Assembly: GCF_001544755.2 (NCBI RefSeq)
Contig: NZ_FCOF02000001.1
Location: 248,001 to 312,000 of the forward strand
DNA: 64,000 bases
Source: Caballeronia catudaia
Lineage (GTDB): Bacteria; Pseudomonadota; Gammaproteobacteria; Burkholderiales; Burkholderiaceae
Reading direction: 5' to 3'
Shown: positions 46,966-55,792 of the stretch, piece after piece
Numbering within the stretch: the first letter of the stretch is position 1
Layout of the letters: the number at the start of each line of letters is the position of its first letter
Made by a program: the position numbers and the translations under genes
The notes under the pieces: model-generated
Database searches by the model: none
Told to the model about the DNA's origin: nothing
The model's input: the letters and a program-made list of their open reading frames with translations, nothing else

Positions 46966-49257
46966 ATGAACAGCCATCTGTCGATCGCCGAAGCCATCGC
47001 CCCTGCATTTCAGTCCGAGCATGATATCGTCGTCGCCCTGAAAACTGCACTACAGCATCAGCAAAACGGCGAATACGGTGATGCCGAGCGTTTGTATCAC
47101 GGCATTCTGCAGGCAATGCCCGGTCAGCCGGACGCGAACTTTCATCTCGGGACGCTGTATGTTCAAACGGGAAGTCCGTCCAAGGCACTGCCTCACTTCG
47201 AAGCCAGCATCGGGGCAATACCGCAGAACGGTCAGTACTGGTTCGCCTATGTCAGCGCGCTGATCGAGGACAAACAGGTGCCGGCGGCCTGGATCGCTTT
47301 CGAGATCGGGCAGAAGCACGGACTCGAAGGTCCTTTGGCCGACCTCTTGGTCCGACGGATGACAGGTTCGGCGGAAGTGACCTTCGTGCCCGTCGCGGCG
47401 CCGCCGTCGGCGCCGATTCCCGATAACAAGACCAGGAAAGTTGGCGTGGCGGGAATCCGCCGCCTCACGGCGCACGAGATCAATCGCTTCTCGGCCGTGT
47501 TCAACAAGGGCCAGTTTGCGGACGCCGCAAAGCTTGCGCGCACGATGACGCAACGCTATCCGATGGACGGAATTTCATGGCGTTGCCTGGGCGTTGCGTT
47601 GAACCGCGATGGTCGGCATGCAGAATCCGTTGCACCGCTGAAAAGGTCGATCGAGCTGATTCCGGATGAAATTCAAACTCGCGTGCTTCTCGCCGATACG
47701 CTGGTCGTGCTGGGCCAGTTTGTCGAAGCAGAAGGCGAGTGCAAATCCATCATCGAAACCGCTCAGGATTGTGCCGAGGCTCACCGTATCATGGGCATCG
47801 CTCTCGGAGGCCAGGGAAGATTTCACGAAGCCGTGGCGTCGTGCCGCCGAGCCATAGAACTGGCGCCGTCTGCGTCGGGCACCTATGGGACACTCGGGAT
47901 GCTGATGCTCGACGCAGGTATGATGACCGAGGCGGCCAAATATCTGCGCGATGCTATCGAGGTCAACCCCAACGACTTCGCATCCCACAGCAATCTTCTG
48001 TTCTGTCTCGTGCATCAGACGAACATAGACCAGAAGACTTTGCTCACCGAGCACCGGAATTTCGGCTTGCGCTCCGAAGGATCGGTTGCAAGGGTTCAGC
48101 CGAAAGCCAACGTGGATCGATCGCCCGGGCGACGTTTGCGAGTGGGTTTCGTCTCGGGCGACCTTTTTACTCACGCGGTGGCGTCGTATGTGGTTCCCGT
48201 GCTGAAGAGCCTGGCGGACGACCCAAGTCTTCAGATCTTCATATACCACAACCACATCGCCGACGACGCAACGACCGAGCGTATCCGCGGGTATTGTTCG
48301 CACTGGCGTCAGGTCGCGAGAATGTCCGACGAGCAACTCGCGCGGACCATACAAGCGGATGACATTGATATCCTCGTTGATCTCTCGGGCCATACCGGTC
48401 GCAATCGACTGCTTACCTTCGCCCGGAAGCCTGCCCCGATCCAGACGAGCTGGATCGGCTATCCGGCGACGACCGGGCTTTCGACCATCGACTACTATCT
48501 CGCCGACCGCTTTTGCGCGCCTGTCGAAATCGTGGCAGATCAATTCACCGAAAAGCTCGTCCATCTGCCTGCCATCGGTCCGTTCATCCCTACGGAAAAC
48601 AGCCCGCCCGTCAATCTTTTGCCGGCCATGCATAACGGATATGTCACGTTTGGCAGCTTCAACCGCATCAACAAGCTTCGGCCGGACGTCATCGCGCTTT
48701 GGGCGAGAGTGATGCATGAAGTGCCGAACTCGAAAATGGTCATCGGCGCAATGCCAAGAGGGGGCGGTCAATCCGCCGAGGCCAACGTAACCGAATGGTT
48801 CGCCGGTGCGGGAATCTCGCAGGACCGGCTGGTATTCCGGCAGCGATCGAGCACCGCTGTGTACCTTCAGCAGCACCATCAGGTCGACTTGTGCCTCGAC
48901 GCATTTCCTTACTCGGCTTCGACCACCACGCTCAACGCGCTTTGGATGGGCGTGCCCACCGTGACGATGGCCGGCGATTCTCTCGTGAGCAGAGCAGCGA
49001 CGGGATGGATCTCACATGTCGGCCTGGATCGTTTCGTCGCGCGAGACTCGGACGATTTCGTTCGACTGGCCGCGTCCAATGCTACCGACCTTCCGGCGCT
49101 GAACGAAGTTCGCCAGAGCTTGCGCGATCGTTGCAGTCAGTCGGCGGTATTTCAGTCAGACGTGGTTGCCAAGGGCGTCTCTCGCGCATTCAGAATCATG
49201 TGGGAACGATGGTGCAATGGGCTCCCCGCTGCACATATCGACGCAGCGGGCGTCTGA
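46966..49257 (+). CDS. TPR-containing O-linked GlcNAc transferase-like glycosyltransferase (GT41, SPINDLY type)
   Basis: A 763-residue cytoplasmic protein. TPR-like repeats fill about 18-110 and 170-345 (GDAERLYHGILQAMPGQPDA, PLKRSIELIPDEIQTRVLLA). The catalytic region runs from about 387 (LRVGFVSGDLFTHAVASYVV) with DILVDLSGHTGRNRLLTFAR, KPAPIQTSWIGYPATTG, and DLCLDAFPYSASTTTLNALW with MGVPTVTMAGDS. These are the OGT/GT41 nucleotide-sugar and acceptor motifs. Bacterial relatives glycosylate flagellin or adhesins on Ser/Thr. It lies about 5 kb from fliC/fliD. Codon bias is weaker than in core genes, hinting at an accessory locus. Confidence 0.88.
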   Translation: MNSHLSIAEAIAPAFQSEHDIVVALKTALQHQQNGEYGDAERLYHGILQAMPGQPDANFHLGTLYVQTGSPSKALPHFEASIGAIPQNGQYWFAYVSALIEDKQVPAAWIAFEIGQKHGLEGPLADLLVRRMTGSAEVTFVPVAAPPSAPIPDNKTRKVGVAGIRRLTAHEINRFSAVFNKGQFADAAKLARTMTQRYPMDGISWRCLGVALNRDGRHAESVAPLKRSIELIPDEIQTRVLLADTLVVLGQFVEAEGECKSIIETAQDCAEAHRIMGIALGGQGRFHEAVASCRRAIELAPSASGTYGTLGMLMLDAGMMTEAAKYLRDAIEVNPNDFASHSNLLFCLVHQTNIDQKTLLTEHRNFGLRSEGSVARVQPKANVDRSPGRRLRVGFVSGDLFTHAVASYVVPVLKSLADDPSLQIFIYHNHIADDATTERIRGYCSHWRQVARMSDEQLARTIQADDIDILVDLSGHTGRNRLLTFARKPAPIQTSWIGYPATTGLSTIDYYLADRFCAPVEIVADQFTEKLVHLPAIGPFIPTENSPPVNLLPAMHNGYVTFGSFNRINKLRPDVIALWARVMHEVPNSKMVIGAMPRGGGQSAEANVTEWFAGAGISQDRLVFRQRSSTAVYLQQHHQVDLCLDAFPYSASTTTLNALWMGVPTVTMAGDSLVSRAATGWISHVGLDRFVARDSDDFVRLAASNATDLPALNEVRQSLRDRCSQSAVFQSDVVAKGVSRAFRIMWERWCNGLPAAHIDAAGV

Positions 49258-49298
49258 TCGACGGCTGAGAGCTTGCACGGACGCTTCGAAGTAGTCCG

Positions 49299-49345
49299 GC
49301 TGGCCGCGAGGAACGAGCGCGTTCCTCGCGGCCAGCGTCATTTTG
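49299..49345 (+). terminator. Strong terminator after the GT41 gene
   Basis: A perfect 17-bp stem, GCTGGCCGCGAGGAACG (49299-49315) pairing with 49320-49336, with a 4-nt loop, followed by GTCATTTTG. It lies 42 bp after the stop. Confidence 0.75.
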
Positions 49346-49795
49346 AAATGACCCGGTCGAGTCATGCCTGGCACACTGCGGCCCCGCTGGTTGCCGCTCA
49401 GGCAATCTTCCGATAGAGAGGGCGCGCCGGATTTCCAGCGGAAGACGGCTCCGTCTCCAATATCTATGTCATCCTGACGAATGTGTGTCGATGCGGTCAA
49501 TGACCCGAATCTGAGTCCGTCGCCCTCACAGCGTTCGGCGAGGGTTCGTCGGGACGAAGACGAGCGAAATCACTACTTCAACATCTCGATGCCGGGATGA
49601 GGCAAGGTCGTAGAAGGAAATCACGACTATGCCGTTCACCTCCGGGCCGATTTCGGATGCCGTGTCCGATACGAGGACAATGTCCGGCGTCGCGCCGGGA
49701 CGGTCGGCGCGAACTCTCGCGAGGCGATCCCCGACGAGCAGGTTTTGCAGCCGGTATTGGCGGGTCGGGATAGCGGGAGAGCGCGTCGCGTAAAC
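49346..49795. other. Intergenic region, possible gene remnant
   Basis: About 450 bp between the terminators of two convergent genes. A minus-strand frame (49526-49909) contains a protein-like stretch (TPDIVLVSDTASEIGPEVNG, VVISFYDLASSRHRDVEVVI) but has no good start or ribosome site and runs into the terminator. It may be a decayed gene, or chance. Confidence 0.3.
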
Positions 49796-49834
49796 GGAAG
49801 ACGGGCGCGGATTCCACATCCGCGCCCGTCTTCC
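49796..49834 (-). terminator. Terminator of the glycosyltransferase-FkbM gene
   Basis: A perfect 16-bp stem, GGAAGACGGGCGCGGA (49796-49811) pairing with 49819-49834, with a 7-nt loop. It lies about 100 bp after the stop at 49936 on the minus strand, followed there by GTTTACG. Confidence 0.65.
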
Positions 49835-49935
49835 CAATCGCTGTGCGTGCGTCTGCCGCTGTTCGCTATTGCGCCTTCGTTCCGCAAGCCGGCACACCCG
49901 ATCGATCATCTCCGATGCCGGCGTGGGTCAACGAT

Positions 49936-52044
49936 TCAAGCCAGGGCATTTGCCTCCACGATCGTGGATTTCGCCGGCACCGCTGCATCGAAGAATTGCA
50001 GATCGACCGCCATCAGATCCATCTCGTAGTAGAAGAAGACATAGCCCTGATCGACGAGATCGCTGGCGAGCGCGTCACGTTCTTCCCGGGACAAGTTCAC
50101 TACCTCGATATTGATGACTTTCGGACGATACGCGGCGAAATCGAATTGCCGGAACACCCGGTAGTCGAATCCTTCCGTGTCGATCTGCAAGACGTCAATG
50201 TTCGACACGCCATTGCGGGCGATCACGGTCCGCAACGGCTGTCCTTCGACCATCTGGACGTGGACGTAATCTTTGTAGTCCTTCAATTTCGTGTCGCTGA
50301 AGGTGGACATGCCACCGAGCCAATGCGGCAGATTATGCTTGCGGATGGTCTCCTGCGTAACCCGATACAACGGGAAGCTGCCTGCCTGCTCCGCTATTGC
50401 GACGTTTTCGAAGATCAGTCCGGCTGAGCCGGCGTAGTTTGCCTTGAGCTGGCTCATCATGTCGGGAAGCGGTTCGACAAGAATCCCGGTCCAGCCGAAC
50501 TGTTTCACATACGGATGGATCGGGTCATAGCTCTTGCCATCCATTGCGCCGACCTGGAGGAAACTGACTTTCTGGTTGCGCTCGCTGAGTATCCGGAAGA
50601 TGTCTCCAGGCGTGTTCCAGGAAAGCCAGCCCTGCCGCTCCAGTACCGAACGCTTGTAATCCTGATACCGTCCCGCCGAGTGCTTGACCGTCGTCACCAC
50701 CCAGGAGAACGCGTCGTCGGCATGGCTGATATCGAACAACTTCTTCCCGCCTTGCCACGACCCGGCGGGTGCGCCGGCCAGCACTTCATCGAAGGCGACC
50801 GAAAGACCGATCTGGTCCAGAAACCACAGTCGATTGTGCTGCGTCAGGTTGTGCTGAATGAATGCGGCGGCCAGACCAATGTAGCGGCGGCCGATTTCCG
50901 TTGCGTTGAGATAGACAAAACCGCCAGGCACTTTTTCCCAGAACGGCGCAAATGGCTGATCGGTGGAAATCACGTCAGCGTGCAGATCATGCTCGGCAAC
51001 CCACTTCCGCCAGTTTTTGCGGAACAGACAATCGGCGTCCACGATCATCACCGGCGCGTCGAACATCTCGAGCAGTTGCGACGCGACCACGAAGCGGCGC
51101 GACGCGAAGTAAACTCTCGCTCCTTCCACCGTCCATACCGGTTCTTCGAACGTAGCGGTAATCGTCAGACTCGGGAAGCGTTCGTGCAATTGCGCCACAT
51201 AGGCGCGAACGCTCGGATTCGGCGCATAGAGATGCAGATGAACGCACAGTTCATTGGCATTGGTTTCGTGCAACGAGCCTATTAGCCCGAGCGCATGGGT
51301 GAAGAAATAGTTGTCGTCGCATGCGATCAGAACGGTCGGGCGGCTGCGCGCACCGTCATCGGGGCGGAGAAGCCAATTCAATGAAGGCAGCGGGGCGCGC
51401 GTGGCTTCCGGCGCGGTGAGAATCGAAAAGTCGATCGGATCGGTCGGACGCTCGCCCAGCTTGTACGCGCACGCCATGCCCATCAGCGAAACCGTCGGAT
51501 GGCGCATCTGAACGTTTGCCGCGAAGAGTTTTTCGAGGAATGGGAGCGCCGCTTCGTAGTCGCCCGCTATCGTCGCGACCATCGCCATGAGCATTTGCAG
51601 TGTCGATGACTTTTCGACCAGCAAGGGCGCCTGATTCAGCAGCGCCGTCATCGCTTCGATTTCGCCGATCCGATACAGCAACTGGGCGCCGATCACTGCA
51701 TACTGCTCGGTGGGATCGAGGCTCAGCACGCGATTGACGCCGTTCTTGACGGCTTCGACGAGCGGACGCTGCAATTGCGTCTGCAGTCCGTCGCGAGAAG
51801 CGTCGAGCGCCAGGTTTGCCTGGGAAATGAGCAGCAGCATCAACTTGAGAGCTGCATCCTTGTTTGCGGGCAGTCCGGAGTGGACGGGCATCAGATGCTC
51901 GGCCAGAGCGGCGGTATCGCACGTGTTCAACGCCGTCTGAACGAGATCGCGCGGCAGGTTGCCGATCGCCGGAAAGGAAAATTCCCGGGTGAAAACATCC
52001 CGGTAATACTGATGCATTTTTTCGGCTGCTTCGAATTGCGACAT
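49936..52044 (-). CDS. Glycosyltransferase - FkbM-type methyltransferase fusion protein
   Basis: A 702-residue three-part protein. Residues 1-200 are helical and TPR-like (FPAIGNLPRDLVQTALNTCD). Residues about 230-460 resemble a GT-A glycosyltransferase, with a DxD motif in VMIVDADCLFRKNW near 333. Residues about 490-700 are an FkbM-type SAM methyltransferase (VSFLQVGAMDGKSYDP, GILVEPLPDMMSQLKANY, DVLQIDTEGFDYRVF). The start at 52044 follows CGAGGG. It lies directly downstream of fliC-fliD-fliT on the same strand. Likely role: transfer and O-methylation of sugars on flagellin. The role is inferred; the domains are visible. Confidence 0.82.
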   Translation of the reverse strand: MSQFEAAEKMHQYYRDVFTREFSFPAIGNLPRDLVQTALNTCDTAALAEHLMPVHSGLPANKDAALKLMLLLISQANLALDASRDGLQTQLQRPLVEAVKNGVNRVLSLDPTEQYAVIGAQLLYRIGEIEAMTALLNQAPLLVEKSSTLQMLMAMVATIAGDYEAALPFLEKLFAANVQMRHPTVSLMGMACAYKLGERPTDPIDFSILTAPEATRAPLPSLNWLLRPDDGARSRPTVLIACDDNYFFTHALGLIGSLHETNANELCVHLHLYAPNPSVRAYVAQLHERFPSLTITATFEEPVWTVEGARVYFASRRFVVASQLLEMFDAPVMIVDADCLFRKNWRKWVAEHDLHADVISTDQPFAPFWEKVPGGFVYLNATEIGRRYIGLAAAFIQHNLTQHNRLWFLDQIGLSVAFDEVLAGAPAGSWQGGKKLFDISHADDAFSWVVTTVKHSAGRYQDYKRSVLERQGWLSWNTPGDIFRILSERNQKVSFLQVGAMDGKSYDPIHPYVKQFGWTGILVEPLPDMMSQLKANYAGSAGLIFENVAIAEQAGSFPLYRVTQETIRKHNLPHWLGGMSTFSDTKLKDYKDYVHVQMVEGQPLRTVIARNGVSNIDVLQIDTEGFDYRVFRQFDFAAYRPKVINIEVVNLSREERDALASDLVDQGYVFFYYEMDLMAVDLQFFDAAVPAKSTIVEANALA

Positions 52045-52393
52045 CTGCGTCCCTCGACCGTTCGCTAGTGGGCGGTCGCCCGAAACGGGTAACCTGTGCA
52101 GCAAAATTCTAGCGAGGGTCGTGCACGGATAAAGCCTCGAACTGGAGGTCAAATCCGGGCCAATTCATGAGACGAGGCGTGACGCACGGCGGGGCACGCG
52201 TTGCTTGCGCACTGCGCCGTTCAACGAGGCGAAGCGCGCGAATGCAGTCCTGGCGCGACGTGACGTTTCGAGCGTGCGTGGCTTCACGCTCGTATTCGAT
52301 GCGTGTCGCCGTAGGAGAAAGTCTGCACCGAAGCTGGCAGTGCCTGCGGTTCATCCGTTTCCAACTGCCGGCGACAGTGATGTGGAGTGAAGT
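52045..52393. other. Intergenic region between fliT and the fusion gene
   Basis: A 349-bp spacer. It probably holds the promoter of the glycosyltransferase-FkbM gene on the minus strand. Short frames on both strands are not convincing. No terminator is clear after fliT. Confidence 0.4.
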
Positions 52394-52693
52394 TCAGAAG
52401 CGCGCCGCCTGATGATACCGCCCGGCCGCCTGCGCTTTGTCCATCGCGCGGCGGTATCCGGTCGAGAGCAGCACGTTCGCCGCTTGCGCCTGCGACATCA
52501 TCGATTCGATGCTCGCCTGAATCTTCCGGATGGTGACGAGCGCGTCGGCGGATTGTTCCGCTCCGATCTGCATCACGAGCGGCGTGCGCGCCTGCGTGAG
52601 TTCGGCCGCTTTCACCCAGTCTTGCGCATCGACGGCCGCTTCGATCGCCTCGGTCAGCGCCCAGACATGCTGGATCAGTTCGTGTTGGTTCAT
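52394..52693 (-). CDS. fliT: Flagellar export chaperone FliT
   Basis: A 99-residue all-helical protein (MNQHELIQHVWALTEAIEAA, VDAQDWVKAAELTQARTPLV) fitting the FliT family, the chaperone of the cap protein FliD and a modulator of FlhDC. It starts 21 bp after the fliD stop on the same strand. The family is weakly conserved, so position carries much of the call. No fliS gene lies between fliD and fliT. Confidence 0.75.
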   Translation of the reverse strand: MNQHELIQHVWALTEAIEAAVDAQDWVKAAELTQARTPLVMQIGAEQSADALVTIRKIQASIESMMSQAQAANVLLSTGYRRAMDKAQAAGRYHQAARF

Positions 52694-52714
52694 GCTCGAC
52701 TCCTGTGCTTGCGC

Positions 52715-54253
52715 TTACTTCGCGTTCGTGGCCATCGCGCCCGCGCTGTTTGTCCCGCCGAACAGTTGCGTCAGGTAGTTCGACTGCGTCTGCATTTGCG
52801 ACATCAGCTTGTTGAGCGCGGTGAACTGCGTGTTGTACTGCGTGGTCAGTTCCTGCGTGTACGAAGTGAGCTGCGTCTGCTGATCCGAGATGCTCTTCAG
52901 GTCGGCGTTCAGCGCCGTCGTGCGGGCGTCGATGAGACCGCCCGTCGCCAGGTATCCCGTAAGGCTCGTGTTCAACTGCGCCGCGACGCCGTTGCTCTTG
53001 TTGAATAGCGAGGCTACGGTGCCGGGGTTGTTGGTGAGTGCATCGGTCAACGCGCCTTCGTCGGTTTTCAATGTGCCGTCCGGCTGCAACGTGATGCCGA
53101 TGGATGCGAGGTTCACCTGGCTGGCTCCGCTGCCGATGCCTTTGCTGATCGTGCTCGAAATAGTGTTCTTGATTGCGTTCATCATCGAGTCGCCGAGCAG
53201 CGCGCCTTGCGAACTGGCCTTCGAGTCGTACGCCGTGAGCGACGCCGCGGTCGTGATGAAGTTGTTGTATGCCGTGACGAATGAATCGATAGTCGTCTTC
53301 TGGCCGCTGATGTCCTGGCCGATCGTCAGATGCTGCGTGGTGCCAACCGAATCCGACGTGAGCGTCATGTTGATGCCGGTGATCGCGCCTTTGATCGAAT
53401 TCGACGCGCTCGCGATCGGGGTGCCCGCCACCGTCAGGTGCGCGTCCACGCCGGAGGTCGACTGCGTCCAGCCATTCGTGCTGTCGATGGTCGTGTGCTC
53501 GGGCACGGCGATCGTGCCGTTCGGATTGTTCGGGTCGGGATCGGTCGTGGTGGTCGAAGACGAAACTACGAGCTTGTTGATCGGCGGGTTGGTCGAACTC
53601 GCGTCCGGCGTGACACCGATGTTGATGGCATTGTCGAGACCCGTCGACGAGGAGCGCAGCACGAGGTGCGCGCCGTCCGTGCCGTTGACGATGGTCGCCG
53701 TGACGCCCGGATTGTCCGACGCCGAGTTGATGGCGGAGGCGATGCCCGAGAGCGTGTTGTTGCTGCTGTCGAGCGTGATCGTGCTCTGCTTGCTGCCGAC
53801 CTTGATGGTCATCGTGCCGGAGCCGAGCGGGGCCGTCGTCGAGAAAACGCCGGACGTCAGCGACTGCGCCGACGCGATGTTGGTCACGTTGACCGCGTAG
53901 CTGCCGGCGACCGCGCCGGTGGTGGTGCTCGCCGTGAGACCCTTGCCGTCCGAGGTGGCCGTGAAGGACGACATGGCCGTGCCGTCGGCAAGCTTCGAGA
54001 GCGAGCTTTGCAGCAGCGAAAGCACGGACTTGAGCGAGCCGACAGCGGTGAGTTGCGTGTTGTCGGCCTTCTGCTTGTTGTTGAGCGCGTCGGTCTGTCC
54101 GGCGACCTTCGCATTCACGAGCGCCGAAACGAGCGAGTTCACGTCCATCGTCGAATTCGTCGAACCGCTGATGATCGACTGTGCAGCCTGTTGTACGGCG
54201 CTGTTCGGATCGACAGTGGTGCCCGATGTGGAGGTCGTGGCTACGGTGGTCAT
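52715..54253 (-). CDS. fliD: Flagellar hook-associated protein 2 (filament cap)
   Basis: A 512-residue protein forming the pentameric cap that folds flagellin at the filament tip. The N-terminal family part (MDVNSLVSALVNAKVAGQTD) and C-terminal part (YNNFITTAASLTAYDSKASS, then ISDQQTQLTSYTQELTTQYN) are both recognisable. The middle is Ser/Thr-rich and variable, as usual for surface-exposed domains. The chain ends in a coiled-coil with QLFGGTNSAG. It follows fliC after 182 bp, including a hairpin. Confidence 0.92.
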   Translation of the reverse strand: MTTVATTSTSGTTVDPNSAVQQAAQSIISGSTNSTMDVNSLVSALVNAKVAGQTDALNNKQKADNTQLTAVGSLKSVLSLLQSSLSKLADGTAMSSFTATSDGKGLTASTTTGAVAGSYAVNVTNIASAQSLTSGVFSTTAPLGSGTMTIKVGSKQSTITLDSSNNTLSGIASAINSASDNPGVTATIVNGTDGAHLVLRSSSTGLDNAINIGVTPDASSTNPPINKLVVSSSTTTTDPDPNNPNGTIAVPEHTTIDSTNGWTQSTSGVDAHLTVAGTPIASASNSIKGAITGINMTLTSDSVGTTQHLTIGQDISGQKTTIDSFVTAYNNFITTAASLTAYDSKASSQGALLGDSMMNAIKNTISSTISKGIGSGASQVNLASIGITLQPDGTLKTDEGALTDALTNNPGTVASLFNKSNGVAAQLNTSLTGYLATGGLIDARTTALNADLKSISDQQTQLTSYTQELTTQYNTQFTALNKLMSQMQTQSNYLTQLFGGTNSAGAMATNAK

Positions 54254-54321
54254 GTGTACTCCGTCCGTTTCGTATTGCGATCGTCAGAAATTGGGCGAAA
54301 AACGCTGAGTTCTCCGCAAAC

Positions 54322-54350
54322 GCGCACCGGGAGACGAGCTCCCGGTGCGC
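54322..54350 (-). terminator. Hairpin after fliC
   Basis: Arms GCGCACCGGGAG (54322-54333) and CTCCCGGTGCGC (54339-54350) with a 5-nt loop lie between fliC and fliD. On the minus strand it is followed by GTTTGCGG. It probably terminates most fliC transcripts, helping the high flagellin to cap ratio. Confidence 0.65.
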
Positions 54351-54435
54351 TGACTTGCTTTCTTGCCGCGATGTTTCGTCATACGCGGCGCGCTTCAGTG
54401 GATCCGCGCACCGGTTACTGCATCGGCGAGATTGC

Positions 54436-55551
54436 TTAGCCGAGGAGCTTCAGCACTTGCTGGGGCATCGAGTTCGCTTGCGCCAGAACCGAAATACCCG
54501 CTTGCTGCAACACTTGAGCCTTGCTCAGATTCGCCGTTTCCTGCGCGAAGTTCGCGTCCATGATTTGCGACTGAGCCGACGACAGGTTCGTCGCTTGCGC
54601 CGACTGAGCCGACGCTACCGACGAGAAGCGATTCTGCGTTGCGCCAAGGCTTGCCTGAAGCGTGTTGATGGACGAGAGCGCGTTGTCGACCGAGTAAATC
54701 GCGGCTGCCGCACCACCGCTTGCGGAGACGTCGATGTTATTGACGCTCGGCACGTTCGATGCCGTGTTCAGGGACGCGAGTTCGGTGACTTGCGCGCCGG
54801 ACGTAGGAACCGTACCGCCGCTGAATGCCCCGGTGTTGAGCGTGAAGTGACCGGCCGACGTCGAGGTGAACAGATTGGATCCAGTGAAAGCGTTTCCGGC
54901 GCTGTCGGTGAAGTTGAAGCCGCCGCTGCCGTCGGCCGTCACGGTCACCGAAGTGATCGTGCCGGTGCTGGCGTAAGCGCCGCTCGCGTCCAGCGTCAGG
55001 CCATCGATCTTGCCGATGACGGCATTCTTGGCCGGCGTGCCGATCGCGCCTGCCGAGACGTTGGCCGTCGACAGATCGACCGAAATGCTCTGACCGACGT
55101 TCGCGCCGACCTGGAACGACAGGCTGCCAGCCGAGCCGTCGAGCAGGCTCTTGCCGTTGAACGTCGTTTGCGACGAGACACGGTTGATTTCGCTGATACG
55201 CTGGCTCACTTCCTGTTGCAGCGCCGACTGGTCCGACGACGACAGCGAGCCGCTCGAAGCCTGCACGGCCAGCTGACGAATACGTTGCAGGTTGTCAGCG
55301 ATTTGCGACAGGCCGCTGTTTGCCGTCTGAACGAGCGAAACGCCGTCGTTCGCGTTCGACACGCCTTGATTCAGACCGTTGATCTGAGCCGTCATGCGGG
55401 TCGCGATGGCCAGGCCGGCTGCGTCGTCCGCGCCGCTGTTGACACGCTTGCCCGACGACAGGCGGGTGATGGCCGACGACAATGCGTTTTGCGTGCCGTT
55501 GAGGTTCTGCTGGGCAACCAGCGAGTTGATGTTGCTATTGATACCGATCAT
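54436..55551 (-). CDS. fliC: Flagellin
   Basis: A 371-residue filament subunit. The conserved D0/D1 N-terminus MIGINSNINSLVAQQNLNGT and LSSGKRVNSGADDAAGLAIA, and the C-terminus AQETANLSKAQVLQQAGISV ending QQVLKLLG, are intact. The central domain (about 175-285) is short and very rich in Ser, Thr, Gly and Ala, offering many O-glycosylation sites. CCAGGAGAG lies before the start and a sigma-28 promoter is upstream. Cysteine is absent. Confidence 0.96.
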   Translation of the reverse strand: MIGINSNINSLVAQQNLNGTQNALSSAITRLSSGKRVNSGADDAAGLAIATRMTAQINGLNQGVSNANDGVSLVQTANSGLSQIADNLQRIRQLAVQASSGSLSSSDQSALQQEVSQRISEINRVSSQTTFNGKSLLDGSAGSLSFQVGANVGQSISVDLSTANVSAGAIGTPAKNAVIGKIDGLTLDASGAYASTGTITSVTVTADGSGGFNFTDSAGNAFTGSNLFTSTSAGHFTLNTGAFSGGTVPTSGAQVTELASLNTASNVPSVNNIDVSASGGAAAAIYSVDNALSSINTLQASLGATQNRFSSVASAQSAQATNLSSAQSQIMDANFAQETANLSKAQVLQQAGISVLAQANSMPQQVLKLLG

Positions 55552-55648
55552 TTTTGCTCTCCTGGGAGACTTTTGTCTGGCTTAGGCTTTGGCACCGAGG
55601 GTTGCCTGGCGGTCCTGCGCCCGGTGATAGCCGGCCGCCTACTTGTGG

Positions 55649-55675
55649 TTATCGGGCCCCTCGAAAAAAACTTAA
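55649..55675 (-). promoter_or_regulatory. Sigma-28 (FliA) promoter of fliC
   Basis: On the minus strand TTAAGTTT-N11-CCCGATAA, compared with the FliA consensus TAAAGTTT-N11-GCCGATAA: seven of eight bases match in each box and the spacing is exact. It gives a leader of about 90 nt to the fliC start at 55551. Confidence 0.85.
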
Positions 55676-55792
55676 GGCCCTGCGCAAGCGATTTGTGTAA
55701 TGAATGCCTTCGTAAGCGTCTGCGGCGTCGGCAAGGCTCGCGTTTCGCGCGTATGCTTTTCGGTCCGTTCCTTTCGCGCATTCGGAGCACAC

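Noticed and set aside
45310..47022. 570-codon minus-strand open frame over the exchanger gene and riboswitch
   Set aside because: Arg/His-rich, crosses the riboswitch and two intergenic regions, no ribosome site.
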